In this document: positions 53,025 through 62,131 of the stretch, in pieces | Position numbering within the stretch: position 1 is the stretch's first letter | Layout of the letters: each line of letters begins with the position of its first letter | Source: CAISIP01 sp965278985 | Lineage (GTDB): Bacteria > Pseudomonadota > Gammaproteobacteria > Burkholderiales > Burkholderiaceae_C | Assembly: GCA_965278985.1 (NCBI GenBank) | Contig: OZ257131.1 | Coordinates: 4,712,001-4,776,000, forward strand | DNA length: 64,000 bases | Direction: 5' to 3' | The notes under the pieces: generated by a model | The model's input: the letters and a program-made list of their open reading frames with translations, nothing else | What the model was told of the DNA's origin: nothing | Database searches by the model: none | Program-made: the position numbers and the translations under genes

Positions 53025-53825
53025 TCATCGTACAACTGGCGACAGGGCACGGCCATCGGCCTGCTGGGCGTCCGCCGCTGCGGCCTGCCGCCGCAACCGC
53101 TCCCTGCTGTTGCCCAGGTGCGTGCGCATGGAAGCGCGCGCGGCGTCCACGTCCTGGTCGCGGATGGCCACAAAGATGCTTTCGTGTTCGCTGTGCACGC
53201 GCTGCAGGTACTGCAGCCTGCCTTCGGGCGCTTGGTTGGGGGTGTTCACGCGGGTGCGCGGGATGATCATGGAGCCCAGGTAGGTCATCAGCTCGGCGAA
53301 ATGCTGGTTGCCGGTGGCCCGGGCGACCTCCATATGGAACTGAAAGTCGGAGGGCACGGCGTCGGAATCCTCGGCGATCGAGAGCCGGAAGGCCTTCAAC
53401 GCCCCCTGCAGCGCTTCGAGGTTCTGCGGCGTGCGGCGCTGGGCGGCCAGGCCGGCGGCCTCGGTTTCCAAGCTGATGCGCAGCTCCAGCACGGCGATCA
53501 CATCGGCCACGGTTTCCAGGTCTTCGCTCGCGATGCGGAAGGTGGTGGCCACCGGCTGGTTACTGACGAAGGTGCCGATGCCGTGCCGCGTCTCGACCAG
53601 CCCGGAGGCCTGCAGGCGCGACAGTGCCTCGCGCACCACGGTGCGGCTGACGTCGAAGCGCAGCATGATCGCCGCCTCGGTCGGAAGCTTGTCACCGGGT
53701 TGGAGTTCGCCGGTGCGGATGGACTGGCCCAGGCTGTCGACGATCTCCAGCGCCAGGCCACGGGGGCGGCGGGCGCGGGGCGCCGCATCGGTGGCCTGCG
53801 GCATTAGGGTTTTCCTTGATTCCAT
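53025..53825 (-). CDS. FadR-type GntR regulator of the uronate/aldarate operon
   Basis: A 266-residue GntR/FCD-family regulator. The winged helix has LPTEAAIMLRFDVSRTVVREAL and LQASGLVETRHGIGTFV. The FCD ligand domain carries His and Asp/Asn residues for a metal site (DFQFHMEVARATGN and VHSEHESIFVAI). It faces the uronate catabolic operon, with a perfect palindrome between them. By analogy with ExuR/UxuR it should repress in the absence of a sugar acid. The start is ATG 53823-53825; ATG 53802-53804 is also possible. Confidence 0.9.
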   Translation of the reverse strand: MESRKTLMPQATDAAPRARRPRGLALEIVDSLGQSIRTGELQPGDKLPTEAAIMLRFDVSRTVVREALSRLQASGLVETRHGIGTFVSNQPVATTFRIASEDLETVADVIAVLELRISLETEAAGLAAQRRTPQNLEALQGALKAFRLSIAEDSDAVPSDFQFHMEVARATGNQHFAELMTYLGSMIIPRTRVNTPNQAPEGRLQYLQRVHSEHESIFVAIRDQDVDAARASMRTHLGNSRERLRRQAAAADAQQADGRALSPVVR

Positions 53826-53866
53826 GTTCTGCGGGCTCGGGACACACTGGCGCCCTTCGCAAACAA

Positions 53867-53879
53867 GTTGTCAGACAAC
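53867..53879. promoter_or_regulatory. Palindromic operator GTTGTC-A-GACAAC
   Basis: A perfect 6+1+6 palindrome lies 41 bp upstream of the regulator start and 107 bp upstream of the uronate dehydrogenase start. The TTGTC..GACAA shape is common for FadR-type GntR proteins, so it is the likely site for the divergent regulator, controlling both directions. Confidence 0.7.
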
Positions 53880-53986
53880 GTATGACTGACATCTTCGGGC
53901 GCCCAGGGCACTGTAGCAAAGCAGCCGCAAATGTCCAGTGTGGGAACCCGAAGCGACGCTGATTCCACTCCACGCAAGGGCCCCGC

Positions 53987-54793
53987 ATGACCATCAAAGT
54001 CCACAACCGCATCCTGCTGACAGGCGCCGCCGGCGGCCTGGGCACCGCCCTGCGCGACCGGCTCAAGGCCAACTGCAACATCCTGCGCCTGTCGGACCGG
54101 GCCGACTTCGGCGCCGCGCGCGAAGGCGAAGAGGCGGTGGTGGCCGACCTGGCCGATGCCGACGCCGTGCACGCCATGGTCGAGGGCGTGGACGCCGTGG
54201 TGCACCTGGGCGGCATCTCGGTGGAGGGGCCCTTCGAGCCCATCCTGCAGGCCAACATCGTGGGCGTCTACAACCTCTACGAGGCGGCCCGCAAGCACGG
54301 CACCAAGCGCGTGGTCTTCGCCAGCTCGAACCATGTGACCGGCTTCTACCGCCAGAACGAGGTCATCGACGCCGACGCGCCGGTGCGCCCCGATGGCTAT
54401 TACGGCATCAGCAAGGCCTTCGGCGAGAACATCTCGCGTTTCTATTTCGACCGCTACGGCATCGAGACGGCCTGCATCCGCATCGGCTCCTCCTTTCCCG
54501 AGCCGCGCGACCGCCGCATGCTGGCCACCTGGCTGAGCTACGACGACCTGCACCGCCTGATCACGGGTTGCCTCAGCACGCATGTGCTGGGCCACACCAT
54601 CGTCTTCGGCATGTCCGACAACGCCGTGAGCTTCTGGGACAACACGCTGGCGCGCCACATCGGTTACCGGCCGCAGGACAGCGCGGACGGCTACCGCGAT
54701 GCGCTGTTCGCCCGCACGCCCGAGCCCGACATGCGCGACCCCACCGTGCTGTACCAGGGTGGCGCCTTCGTGGTGCGGGGGCCCTACGGATGA
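53987..54793 (+). CDS. udh: NAD-dependent uronate dehydrogenase
   Basis: A 268-residue short-chain/extended dehydrogenase that oxidises galacturonate or glucuronate to the aldarolactone. The Rossmann motif is LLTGAAGGLGTALRDRL. Active-site residues are in FASSNHVTGFYRQNE and the Tyr-Lys pair in YYGISKAFGENISRFYFDRYG. IRIGSSFPEPRDRRMLATWL is typical of uronate dehydrogenases. It is the first gene of the operon and overlaps the lactonase start by four bases (ATGA). Confidence 0.92.
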   Translation: MTIKVHNRILLTGAAGGLGTALRDRLKANCNILRLSDRADFGAAREGEEAVVADLADADAVHAMVEGVDAVVHLGGISVEGPFEPILQANIVGVYNLYEAARKHGTKRVVFASSNHVTGFYRQNEVIDADAPVRPDGYYGISKAFGENISRFYFDRYGIETACIRIGSSFPEPRDRRMLATWLSYDDLHRLITGCLSTHVLGHTIVFGMSDNAVSFWDNTLARHIGYRPQDSADGYRDALFARTPEPDMRDPTVLYQGGAFVVRGPYG

Positions 54794-55704
54794 GCGGCTT
54801 CCAGCGTCCTGCGCCAGGAGAGGCGCGTGTGCTCACCGCCGCGCGTGACCGCGTGGGCGAGTCGCCCGTCTGGGACACCGAGGCCCAGTGCCTCTACTGG
54901 GTGGACATCGAGGGCCGGCGCATCCACCGCTGGGACTGGGCCACGCAGCAGCAACAGAGCTGGGATACATCCCAGCGCACGGGCTGCATCGCCATCTCCG
55001 CGCGGGGTGGGCTGGTCGCGGCCATGGAAGACGGGATCTATGCCGTCACGCTGCAGGATGCGCCGCAGCTGCAGGCCCGCAAGCTCGCGGCCGTGACCCA
55101 TCCGCGCGGCAACATGCGCTTCAACGATGGCCGCTGCGACAGCACCGGCCGCCTCTGGGCCAGCACCATGTGCATGGACATGTCGCTGGCCGCGCCCGTG
55201 GGCGCCTGGTACTGCCTGGACGAGCGCGGCCTGGTGGGCCCGGTCTACGAAGGCCTGGTAACCCCCAACGGCTCGGCCTTCAGCCCCGACGGCCGCACGC
55301 TGTATTTCTCGGACTCGCATCCCAGCGTGCAGAAGATCTGGGCCTTCGACTACGACCCCGCCGCCGGCAGCTTCGGCGGCGGCCGCGAGTTCCTGGACAT
55401 GACGCCGCTGCCCGGCCGGCCGGACGGCGCCGCCATGGACGCAGAAGGCCACTACTGGATCTGCGGCAACGACGCCGGCCAGATCCACCGCGTGAGCCCG
55501 GCCGGTGCCATCGTCGCCTCGCTGAACGTGCCGGCCGCCAAGCCCGCCATGTGTGCCTTCGGCGGCCCGGACCTGGACCTGCTCTTCGTCACCTCCATCC
55601 AGCCCGCGGGCGTGGAGGCGGGCCTGTCGGGCGCCGTCTTCGTGCTCGCGCCCGGCGTGCGCGGCCTGCCAGAGCCCCGTTTCTCGCGTTTTCCCCCTGT
55701 CTGA
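54790..55704 (+). CDS. SMP-30/gluconolactonase-type aldarolactonase
   Basis: A 304-residue six-bladed propeller lactonase of the SMP-30/regucalcin family. Metal ligands appear in RVGESPVWDTEAQCLYWVDIE (Glu), RFNDGRCDSTGRLWAST (Asn-Asp), VTPNGSAFSPDG (Asn) and FPDG-like RPDGAAMDAEG (Asp). It follows uronate dehydrogenase with an ATGA overlap, so its likely substrate is the galactaro- or glucaro-lactone made by that enzyme. It gives the free aldarate for the dehydratases downstream. Confidence 0.9.
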   Translation: MSGFQRPAPGEARVLTAARDRVGESPVWDTEAQCLYWVDIEGRRIHRWDWATQQQQSWDTSQRTGCIAISARGGLVAAMEDGIYAVTLQDAPQLQARKLAAVTHPRGNMRFNDGRCDSTGRLWASTMCMDMSLAAPVGAWYCLDERGLVGPVYEGLVTPNGSAFSPDGRTLYFSDSHPSVQKIWAFDYDPAAGSFGGGREFLDMTPLPGRPDGAAMDAEGHYWICGNDAGQIHRVSPAGAIVASLNVPAAKPAMCAFGGPDLDLLFVTSIQPAGVEAGLSGAVFVLAPGVRGLPEPRFSRFPPV

Positions 55705-55743
55705 GTTTTCACTTTTCCCATTCCCTTCCCAGGAGACGACCCC

Positions 55744-56712
55744 ATGCAATTCCAGAAAGCCCTGATGGCCTCGGCCATCGCCCTGCTCGCCTGCGCCGCC
55801 CAGGCCACCGAGTTCAAGTCCTCGGACGTGCACAACAGCGACGACTACCCCACCGTCACGGCCGTCAAGTTCATGAGCGCGGAACTCGCCAAGGCCTCGG
55901 GCGGCAAACACTCCATCAAGGTCTTCAACAAGGGCGCCCTGGGCACCGAGAAGGAGACCGTGGACCAGGTGAAGATCGGCGCGCTGGACATGACGCGCGT
56001 CAACATCAGCCCCATGAACTCGGTCTGCGCCAAGACCAACATCCCGGTGCTGCCCTTCCTGTTCCGTTCGGTGGACCACCTGCACAAGGTGCTGGACGGT
56101 CCCATCGGCGAAGAGATCGCCAAGGACTGCGAAGCCCAGGGCTTCATCGTGCTGGCGTATTACGACTCCGGCTCGCGTTCGGTCTACAGCAAGAAGCCCG
56201 TCAAGTCCATCGCCGACACCAAGGGCATGAAGATCCGCGTGCAGCAGTCCGACCTGTGGGTGGCCGTGGCCACCGCGATGGGCGCCAACCCCACGCCCAT
56301 GCCCGCCGGTGAAGTGCTGACCGCGCTCAAGACCGGGCTGGTCGATGCCGCCGAGAACAACTACCCCTCCTATGGCTCGGGCTTCCGCCACTTCGAGGCT
56401 GCCAAGTACTACAACAAGACCGAGCACTCCATGGCGCCCGAGATCCTGCTGTTCTCCAAGGTGATCTGGGACAAGCTGCCCAAGAACGAACAGGACATGA
56501 TCCGCGCCGCCGCCAAGGCGTCGGTGCCGGTCAACCGCAAAGCCTGGGCCGAGTACGAGAAGAAGGAATTTGACATGGTCAAGGCCGCGGGTTCCGAAAT
56601 CGTCGAGGTGGACAAGAAGTCCTTCCAGGACGCGATGGTCCCCGTCTACGCCAAGTTCGCCAACACGCCTGACCTGCAGCGCCTGGTCAAGGCCGTGCAG
56701 GACACCAAGTAA
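55744..56712 (+). CDS. dctP: TRAP transporter solute-binding protein (DctP family)
   Basis: A 322-residue periplasmic protein with a signal peptide (ALMASAIALLACAAQATE). DctP features are KFMSAELAKASGGKHSIKVF, GALGTEKETVDQVKIGALD, the ligand Arg in GMKIRVQQSDLWV, and MPAGEVLTALKTGLVDAAENN. In this operon its ligand should be a uronate or aldarate. The SD GGAGA lies 8 nt before ATG 55744. A strong hairpin follows the gene. Confidence 0.92.
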   Translation: MQFQKALMASAIALLACAAQATEFKSSDVHNSDDYPTVTAVKFMSAELAKASGGKHSIKVFNKGALGTEKETVDQVKIGALDMTRVNISPMNSVCAKTNIPVLPFLFRSVDHLHKVLDGPIGEEIAKDCEAQGFIVLAYYDSGSRSVYSKKPVKSIADTKGMKIRVQQSDLWVAVATAMGANPTPMPAGEVLTALKTGLVDAAENNYPSYGSGFRHFEAAKYYNKTEHSMAPEILLFSKVIWDKLPKNEQDMIRAAAKASVPVNRKAWAEYEKKEFDMVKAAGSEIVEVDKKSFQDAMVPVYAKFANTPDLQRLVKAVQDTK

Positions 56713-56725
56713 AAGCCTGAGCCCT

Positions 56726-56758
56726 GCTGCCTGCCGGGGGTTGCCCGCGGCAGGCAGC
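56726..56758 (+). promoter_or_regulatory. Intercistronic stem-loop after dctP
   Basis: A perfect 10-bp stem, GCTGCCTGCC ... GGCAGGCAGC with a 13-base loop, lies between the binding-protein stop and the small permease. It is followed by a pyrimidine stretch but no U-tract. It probably stabilises dctP mRNA, giving more binding protein than permease. This is the same layout as the ABC operon at 27.7 kb. Confidence 0.6.
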
Positions 56759-56783
56759 GTCTCTTTCTCTTCCGGAGCAGAGC

Positions 56784-57272
56784 ATGTACACCCGCCTCTG
56801 CGCCTTCCTGTCCAAGATCTCCCTCATGCTGGCGGTGGTGGGGTTGATCGGGATCATCGTCTGCGTGCAATACCAGGTGATAGGGCGCTATGTATTCAAC
56901 GACACCCCCACCTGGGCCGAGGCGCTTTCGCTGCTGCTGGTGCTGTACGTCACGGCGCTGGGCGTGGCGGTGGGTGTGCGCGACGCGGGCCACATCGGCC
57001 TGGAGTCGCTGGTCTCGCTGCTGCCCGAGCGCATGCGCCTGAAACTGGAGATCCTCATCCACCTGTGCGTGGGCACCTTCGGCGCGCTGATGGTGCAGAA
57101 CGGCTGGTTGTGGACCACGCTGAAGTGGAACGACAAGAAGCCCATGCTGGAGGTGCCCTCGGGCATGGACTTCCTGCCGCTGGTGATCGCCGGGGTACTG
57201 ATCGTGCTCTTCTCCATTGAACACATCATTGCGTTGCTGCAAGGCAAGGAAGTCGAGCCGGCATGGAACTGA
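56784..57272 (+). CDS. dctQ: TRAP transporter small permease (DctQ family)
   Basis: A 162-residue membrane protein with four predicted helices. QVIGRYVFNDTPTWAEALSLLLVLYVTALGVAVGVRD is cut here into the family signature blocks QVIGRYVFNDTPTWAEALS and LYVTALGVAVGVRD. GHIGLESLVSLLPERMR is the typical loop. It pairs with the large permease, whose start it overlaps by ten bases, to form the membrane part of the sugar-acid importer. Confidence 0.9.
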   Translation: MYTRLCAFLSKISLMLAVVGLIGIIVCVQYQVIGRYVFNDTPTWAEALSLLLVLYVTALGVAVGVRDAGHIGLESLVSLLPERMRLKLEILIHLCVGTFGALMVQNGWLWTTLKWNDKKPMLEVPSGMDFLPLVIAGVLIVLFSIEHIIALLQGKEVEPAWN

Positions 57273-58558
57273 CCGTCCTGGGGATCTCGTTCCTCTTTCT
57301 CCTGGTGCTGGGTGTGCCGGTGGCCTTTGCCATCGGCCTGTCCTCGGTGGCCACCATCCTCGCTGCCGGACTGCCCGTGGCCGTCGTCTTCCAGAAGATG
57401 GTGGGCGGCATGCAGGTGTTCTCGTTCCTGGCCATCCCCTTCTTCGTCTTCGCCGGTGAGCTGATGCTCTACGGCGGCATCGCCGACCGCATCGTGCGCT
57501 TCGCCAACAGCCTCGTGGGCCATGTGCGCGGCGGCCTGGGCATGAGCAACGTGATGGGCTGCACGCTCTTCGGGGGTGTGGCCGGCTCGCCGCTGGCGGA
57601 CGTCTCGGCCATGGGCTCGGTGATGATCCCGCTGATGAAGAAGGAGGGCTACGACGCCGACTACGCGGTCAACGTGACCACCCATGCGGCGCTGGTCGGC
57701 GCGCTGATGCCCACCAGCCACAACCTGATCATCTTCACGCTGGCCACGGCCGGCATCGCGTCGGTGAGCGTGCTGAGCATGATCGTGGCCTGCCTGATCC
57801 CCGCGCTGATCCTCACGCTGTGCAACCTGGGCGCCGCCTACTACGTGGCCGTGAAGCGGGGCTATCCCACACGCGGTGCGTTCAAGGGCTGGGGCGAGGT
57901 GCTGCGCAGTTTTGGCGGCGCGCTGCCGGGCCTGCTGGTGGTGGTGATCATCCTGGTGGGCATCCTGTCGGGCGTGTTCACGGCCACCGAGTCGGCCGCC
58001 ACCGCCGTGTTGTGGGCGCTGATCGTCACCGTGCTGGTCTACCGCTCGTTGTCATGGAAGAACTTCCTCAAGGCCTGCGCCAAGGCCTGCAAGACGACGG
58101 GCGTGGTGCTGCTGCTGATCGGCATCTCCTCGGCCTTCGGCTACTTCATGGCGCTGTACGAGGTGCCGCAGAAGACCGGCGACCTGATGGGCAGCCTGAC
58201 CAGCACACCCTGGGTGATCTTCCTGATGATCAACGTGATGCTGTTCCTGCTGGGCACCTTCCTGGACATGGCCGCGACCATCCTGATCTGCACGCCCATC
58301 TTCCTGCCCATCGCGCAGCACTTCGGCATGGACCCGGTGCAGTTCGGCGTGGTCATGCTGATCAACTGCGCGCTGGGCCTGAACACACCGCCCGTGGGCA
58401 CCACGCAGTTCGTTGGTTGTGCCATCGGGGAGATATCCGTGGGTGAGGTCATGAAGTCGATATGGCCCTTCTACGGCGCGCTGATCCTGGCGCTGATGCT
58501 GGTCACCTACGTGCCCGCCTTCTCCCTGTGGCTGCCCCACATGGTGATGGGCAAGTGA
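57263..58558 (+). CDS. dctM: TRAP transporter large permease (DctM family)
   Basis: A 431-residue membrane protein with about 12 helices. DctM landmarks are FLAIPFFVFAGELMLYGGIADR, GGVAGSPLADVSAMGSVMIP, TATESAATAVLWALIVT, and the C-terminal LGLNTPPVGTTQFVGCAIG. It carries the sodium-coupled transport path of the TRAP importer. It overlaps dctQ by ten bases and lies about 60 bp before kdgD. Confidence 0.95.
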   Translation: MELTVLGISFLFLLVLGVPVAFAIGLSSVATILAAGLPVAVVFQKMVGGMQVFSFLAIPFFVFAGELMLYGGIADRIVRFANSLVGHVRGGLGMSNVMGCTLFGGVAGSPLADVSAMGSVMIPLMKKEGYDADYAVNVTTHAALVGALMPTSHNLIIFTLATAGIASVSVLSMIVACLIPALILTLCNLGAAYYVAVKRGYPTRGAFKGWGEVLRSFGGALPGLLVVVIILVGILSGVFTATESAATAVLWALIVTVLVYRSLSWKNFLKACAKACKTTGVVLLLIGISSAFGYFMALYEVPQKTGDLMGSLTSTPWVIFLMINVMLFLLGTFLDMAATILICTPIFLPIAQHFGMDPVQFGVVMLINCALGLNTPPVGTTQFVGCAIGEISVGEVMKSIWPFYGALILALMLVTYVPAFSLWLPHMVMGK

Positions 58559-58621
58559 CGACATCCCACCACGCCTCCCGGCCCCCACCCCTCTCATATC
58601 CCTCGCTTCGGAGATAACACC

Positions 58622-59539
58622 ATGCGCATGAACCCCCAAGATCTCAAGTCCATCATGGGCTCGGGCCTGCTGTCCTTCCCCATCACCGACTTCGACGCGC
58701 AGGGCAACTTCCGCCCCAAGACCTACATCGAGCGGCTCGAGTGGCTCGCCCCCTACGGCGCCACGGCGCTGTTCGCGGCCGGTGGCACGGGCGAATACTT
58801 CTCGCTGGACAGCGAGGACTACTCGCAGGTCATCAAGACCGCTGTGGACACCTGCCGTGGCAAGGTGCCGATCATTGCGGGCGCCGGCGGCCCCACGCGC
58901 GTGGCCATCGCCCATGCGCGCGAAGCCGAACGCCTGGGTGCGCACGGCATCCTGCTGATGCCGCACTACCTGACGGAGGCGGGCCAGGAAGGCCTGATCG
59001 CGCACGTGGAGGCCATCTGCAAGAGCGTGAACTTCGGCGTCATCGTCTACAACCGCGCGGTCGCCAAGCTCAACGCCGACTCGCTGGCCATCCTGGCCGA
59101 CCGTTGCCCCAACCTGATCGGCTTCAAGGACGGCGTGGGCGAGATCGAGACCATGGTGTCGATCTACCAGAAGATGGGCGACCGCTTCAGCTACCTGGGC
59201 GGACTGCCCACGGCCGAGGTCTATGCCGCGGCCTACAAGGCTCTGGGCACACCGGTGTATTCGTCGGCGGTGTTCAACTTCATCCCCAAGACGGCGATGC
59301 AGTTCTACGAAGCTGTGCGCGACGACGACATGGCGACGCAGCACCGCTTGCTGAAGGACTTCTTCATGCCCTACCTGAAGATCCGCAACCGCGTGCCCGG
59401 TTATGCGGTCAGCATCGTCAAGGCCGGCGCCACCATCGTGGGCCATGACGGCGGCCCCGTGCGCCCCCCGCTCACCGACCTCAAGCCCGAAGAGCGGGAA
59501 CAACTCGCCGCGCTGATCAAGAGCCTGGGCTCGCAGTAA
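58622..59539 (+). CDS. kdgD: 5-dehydro-4-deoxyglucarate dehydratase
   Basis: A 305-residue DapA-superfamily enzyme that removes water and CO2 from 5-keto-4-deoxyglucarate to give 2-oxoglutarate semialdehyde. Landmarks are GSGLLSFPITDFDAQGNFRP, LFAAGGTGEYFSLD, the Tyr in VIVYNRAVAKL and the Schiff-base Lys in LIGFKDGVGEIE. The SD GGAGA precedes ATG 58622; ATG 58628 is also in frame. It takes the product of either dehydratase at the operon end. Confidence 0.93.
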   Translation: MRMNPQDLKSIMGSGLLSFPITDFDAQGNFRPKTYIERLEWLAPYGATALFAAGGTGEYFSLDSEDYSQVIKTAVDTCRGKVPIIAGAGGPTRVAIAHAREAERLGAHGILLMPHYLTEAGQEGLIAHVEAICKSVNFGVIVYNRAVAKLNADSLAILADRCPNLIGFKDGVGEIETMVSIYQKMGDRFSYLGGLPTAEVYAAAYKALGTPVYSSAVFNFIPKTAMQFYEAVRDDDMATQHRLLKDFFMPYLKIRNRVPGYAVSIVKAGATIVGHDGGPVRPPLTDLKPEEREQLAALIKSLGSQ

Positions 59540-59563
59540 GCCACCACGCGCGTGGCCAACCCC

Positions 59564-60607
59564 ATGTCACCACCTCTTGCCGACTTCCACGTCGCGGCCA
59601 TCGGCGCGGGCCTGGGCTCGAAGCCACATTTCCGCGCGCTGGACAACCTGCGCGCGGAGTTTCCCTGCGCCTGGGTCTGTGCACGCGATGCTGCACGCCT
59701 GCAGGCCGCCCCGGTGCCGCAGGGCGCACAACGCACGACGCGTATCGAGGATGTGCTGGACGACCCGCGCGTGCGGGCCGTGCTGGTGCTCACGCCACCG
59801 GCCGCCCACCTGGAGGTGGTGCGCCGCGTGGCCGCAGCCGGCAAACACGTGCTGGTGGAAAAACCGCTGGAGCTGGACCTGCCGCGCGCCCGCGAGGTGG
59901 TGCGTGTCTGCGAAGACGCGGGCGTGTCACTGGCCGTGATGTTCCAGTTCCGCATGCGCGCCGGTGCGCTGCGGTTGGCCGCATTGCTGCGTGAGGGCGC
60001 GCTCGGTGCGCTCACCGGCGCCAGCGCGCAGGTGCGCTGGTGGCGGCCACAGAGTTATTACGACGAACCCGGGCGCGGCACCTATGCACGCGACGGCGGC
60101 GGTGTGCTCATCACCCAGGCCATCCACACGCTGGACCTGCTGCTCACGCTGATCGGCACGCCAGAGCGCGTGACCGGCGCCATGTCCACCAGCGCCGTGC
60201 ACCGCATGGAGGGCGAGGACTGCGCCAGCGCCTTGCTGCACTACGCGAATGGCGCGGTGGCCGTGGTGCAGGCCACCACGGCAGCCTATCCCGGCTGGCC
60301 CGAACGTATCGAGATCAACGGCACGCTCGCGACGGCCACGCTGGAGTCCGGCTGCCTGAAGGTGCAGTGGATGGACGGCCGCAGCGAAGAGGTGGGGGCC
60401 GATGGCGGCAGCGGCGGTGGTGCCGACCCCATGGCCTTCGACCATGGCCCGCACCGCGCCGTGATCGCGGACTTCCTGCAGGGCGTGCGCGATGGCCGCC
60501 CGCCCCAGGTCACGGGCCGCAGCGCGCTGGCCGTACATGCGACCATCGCGGCCATCACCGATTCCGCGCGCAGCGGGCACACTGTGCCGCTGGCGACGTA
60601 TCTCTGA
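59564..60607 (+). CDS. Gfo/Idh/MocA-family oxidoreductase
   Basis: A 347-residue NAD(P)-dependent oxidoreductase. The N-terminal Rossmann domain has AAIGAGLGSKPHFRALDN, LVLTPPAAHLEVV and the EKP motif in GKHVLVEKPLELD. The C-terminal domain has GGGVLITQAIHTLDLLLTLIG with the usual His. It lies inside the uronate operon between kdgD and the semialdehyde dehydrogenase. The oxidised substrate is unknown; a sugar acid or inositol-like compound is plausible. GTG 59552 is an alternative start. Confidence 0.87.
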   Translation: MSPPLADFHVAAIGAGLGSKPHFRALDNLRAEFPCAWVCARDAARLQAAPVPQGAQRTTRIEDVLDDPRVRAVLVLTPPAAHLEVVRRVAAAGKHVLVEKPLELDLPRAREVVRVCEDAGVSLAVMFQFRMRAGALRLAALLREGALGALTGASAQVRWWRPQSYYDEPGRGTYARDGGGVLITQAIHTLDLLLTLIGTPERVTGAMSTSAVHRMEGEDCASALLHYANGAVAVVQATTAAYPGWPERIEINGTLATATLESGCLKVQWMDGRSEEVGADGGSGGGADPMAFDHGPHRAVIADFLQGVRDGRPPQVTGRSALAVHATIAAITDSARSGHTVPLATYL

Positions 60608-60654
60608 CGCTGCCAGCAGCCACCCCACGTTCACTTCCCTCGGAGGAATCTTCC

Positions 60655-62094
60655 ATGGCACAACAGCACAACAACCTGATCAATGGCGAATGGGTCGCAG
60701 GCGCGAGCTACAGCCCCAACATCAACCCCTCCGACACCAGCGATGTGATCGGCGAATACGCGCAGGCCACCGCCGCGCAGCTGGACGCCGCGGTGCAGGC
60801 CGCGCAGGCCGCCTTCCCCGCCTGGTCCACCAGCGGCATCCAGGCGCGCCACGACGCGCTGGACAAGATCGGCACCGAGATCCTGGCGCGCAAGGAAGAG
60901 CTGGGCACGCTGCTTGCGCGCGAGGAGGGCAAGACCCGCGCCGAGGGCATCGGTGAAGCGGGCCGGGCCGGCGCCATCTTCAAGTTCTTCGCCGGCGAAT
61001 GCCTGCGCCTGGCCGGTGAGACGCTGCCCTCGGTGCGTCCCGGCATCGGCGTGGAGATCACGCGCGAGCCCATGGGGGTCGTGGGCCTGATCACGCCGTG
61101 GAATTTCCCCATCGCGATTCCTGCGTGGAAGATCGCGCCCGCACTCGCCTATGGCAACTGCGTGGTCATCAAGCCCGCCGACCTGGTGCCGGGCTGTGCC
61201 TGGGCGCTCGCCGAGATCATCAGCCGCAGCGGCATCCCGGCGGGCGTGTTCAACCTGGTCATGGGCCGTGGGAGCGTCATCGGCGACCCGCTGGTGAACC
61301 ACCCCGGCATCGCCGCCATCAGCTTCACGGGCTCGCAGCAGGTGGGCGAACGCATCGCCCAGCAATGCGCCAAGAACCTCAAGAAGGTGCAGCTGGAGAT
61401 GGGCGGCAAGAACCCGCAGGTGATCCTGGACGACGCGGACCTCAAGCAGGCCGTGGAACTCAGTGCGCAGAGCGCCTTCTTCTCCACCGGCCAGCGCTGC
61501 ACGGCATCGAGCCGCCTGATCGTCACGGCTGGCATCCACGATGCCTTCATCGCCGCGTTGCAGGCCCGCATGGCCACGCTGAAGGTGGGCGACGCGCTGG
61601 CGGCCGGCATCGACATCGGCCCCGTGTCCTCGGCCGCGCAGCTGCAGCAGGACCTGGACTATGTAGGTTTCGGCCAGCAGGACGGCGGCAAGCTCGTGGC
61701 CGGCGGCCAGCGCCTGAAGCTGGAGAAGGACGGCTTCTACATGGCGCCCGCGCTGATCACCGAGACCACGGCCGCGATGCGCATCAACCGCGAAGAGGTC
61801 TTCGGCCCCGTGGCCAGCGTGATCCGCGTGAAGGACTACGAGGAAGCGCTGGCCATGGCCAACGACACGCCCTTCGGCCTGTCCGCCGGCATCGCCACCA
61901 CCTCGCTGAAATACGCCACGCACTTCAAGCGCCACAGCCAGGCCGGCATGGTGATGGTCAACCTGCCCACGGCGGGTGTGGACTACCACGTGCCTTTTGG
62001 CGGCCGCAAGGGGTCGAGTTATGGTCCGCGTGAGCAGGGGCGTTATGCGCAGGAGTTCTTCACCACGGTGAAGACGGCCTACACGCTGGCCTGA
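60655..62094 (+). CDS. 2-oxoglutarate semialdehyde dehydrogenase
   Basis: A 479-residue aldehyde dehydrogenase. Landmarks are ITPWNFPIAIPAWKIAPALA, SFTGSQQVGERIAQQCAKN, the Glu in VQLEMGGKNPQVILDDAD and the catalytic Cys in FSTGQRCTASSRLIV. VPFGGRKGSSYGPREQGRYA at the C-terminus matches the ketoglutarate semialdehyde dehydrogenases of aldarate and pentose pathways. In this operon it oxidises the KdgD product to 2-oxoglutarate. The SD GGAGGAA is 6 nt before ATG 60655. Confidence 0.9.
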   Translation: MAQQHNNLINGEWVAGASYSPNINPSDTSDVIGEYAQATAAQLDAAVQAAQAAFPAWSTSGIQARHDALDKIGTEILARKEELGTLLAREEGKTRAEGIGEAGRAGAIFKFFAGECLRLAGETLPSVRPGIGVEITREPMGVVGLITPWNFPIAIPAWKIAPALAYGNCVVIKPADLVPGCAWALAEIISRSGIPAGVFNLVMGRGSVIGDPLVNHPGIAAISFTGSQQVGERIAQQCAKNLKKVQLEMGGKNPQVILDDADLKQAVELSAQSAFFSTGQRCTASSRLIVTAGIHDAFIAALQARMATLKVGDALAAGIDIGPVSSAAQLQQDLDYVGFGQQDGGKLVAGGQRLKLEKDGFYMAPALITETTAAMRINREEVFGPVASVIRVKDYEEALAMANDTPFGLSAGIATTSLKYATHFKRHSQAGMVMVNLPTAGVDYHVPFGGRKGSSYGPREQGRYAQEFFTTVKTAYTLA

Positions 62095-62131
62095 GGTTTC
62101 CAAAGAAAAGGCAGCAGGAGCACTGGCACCC

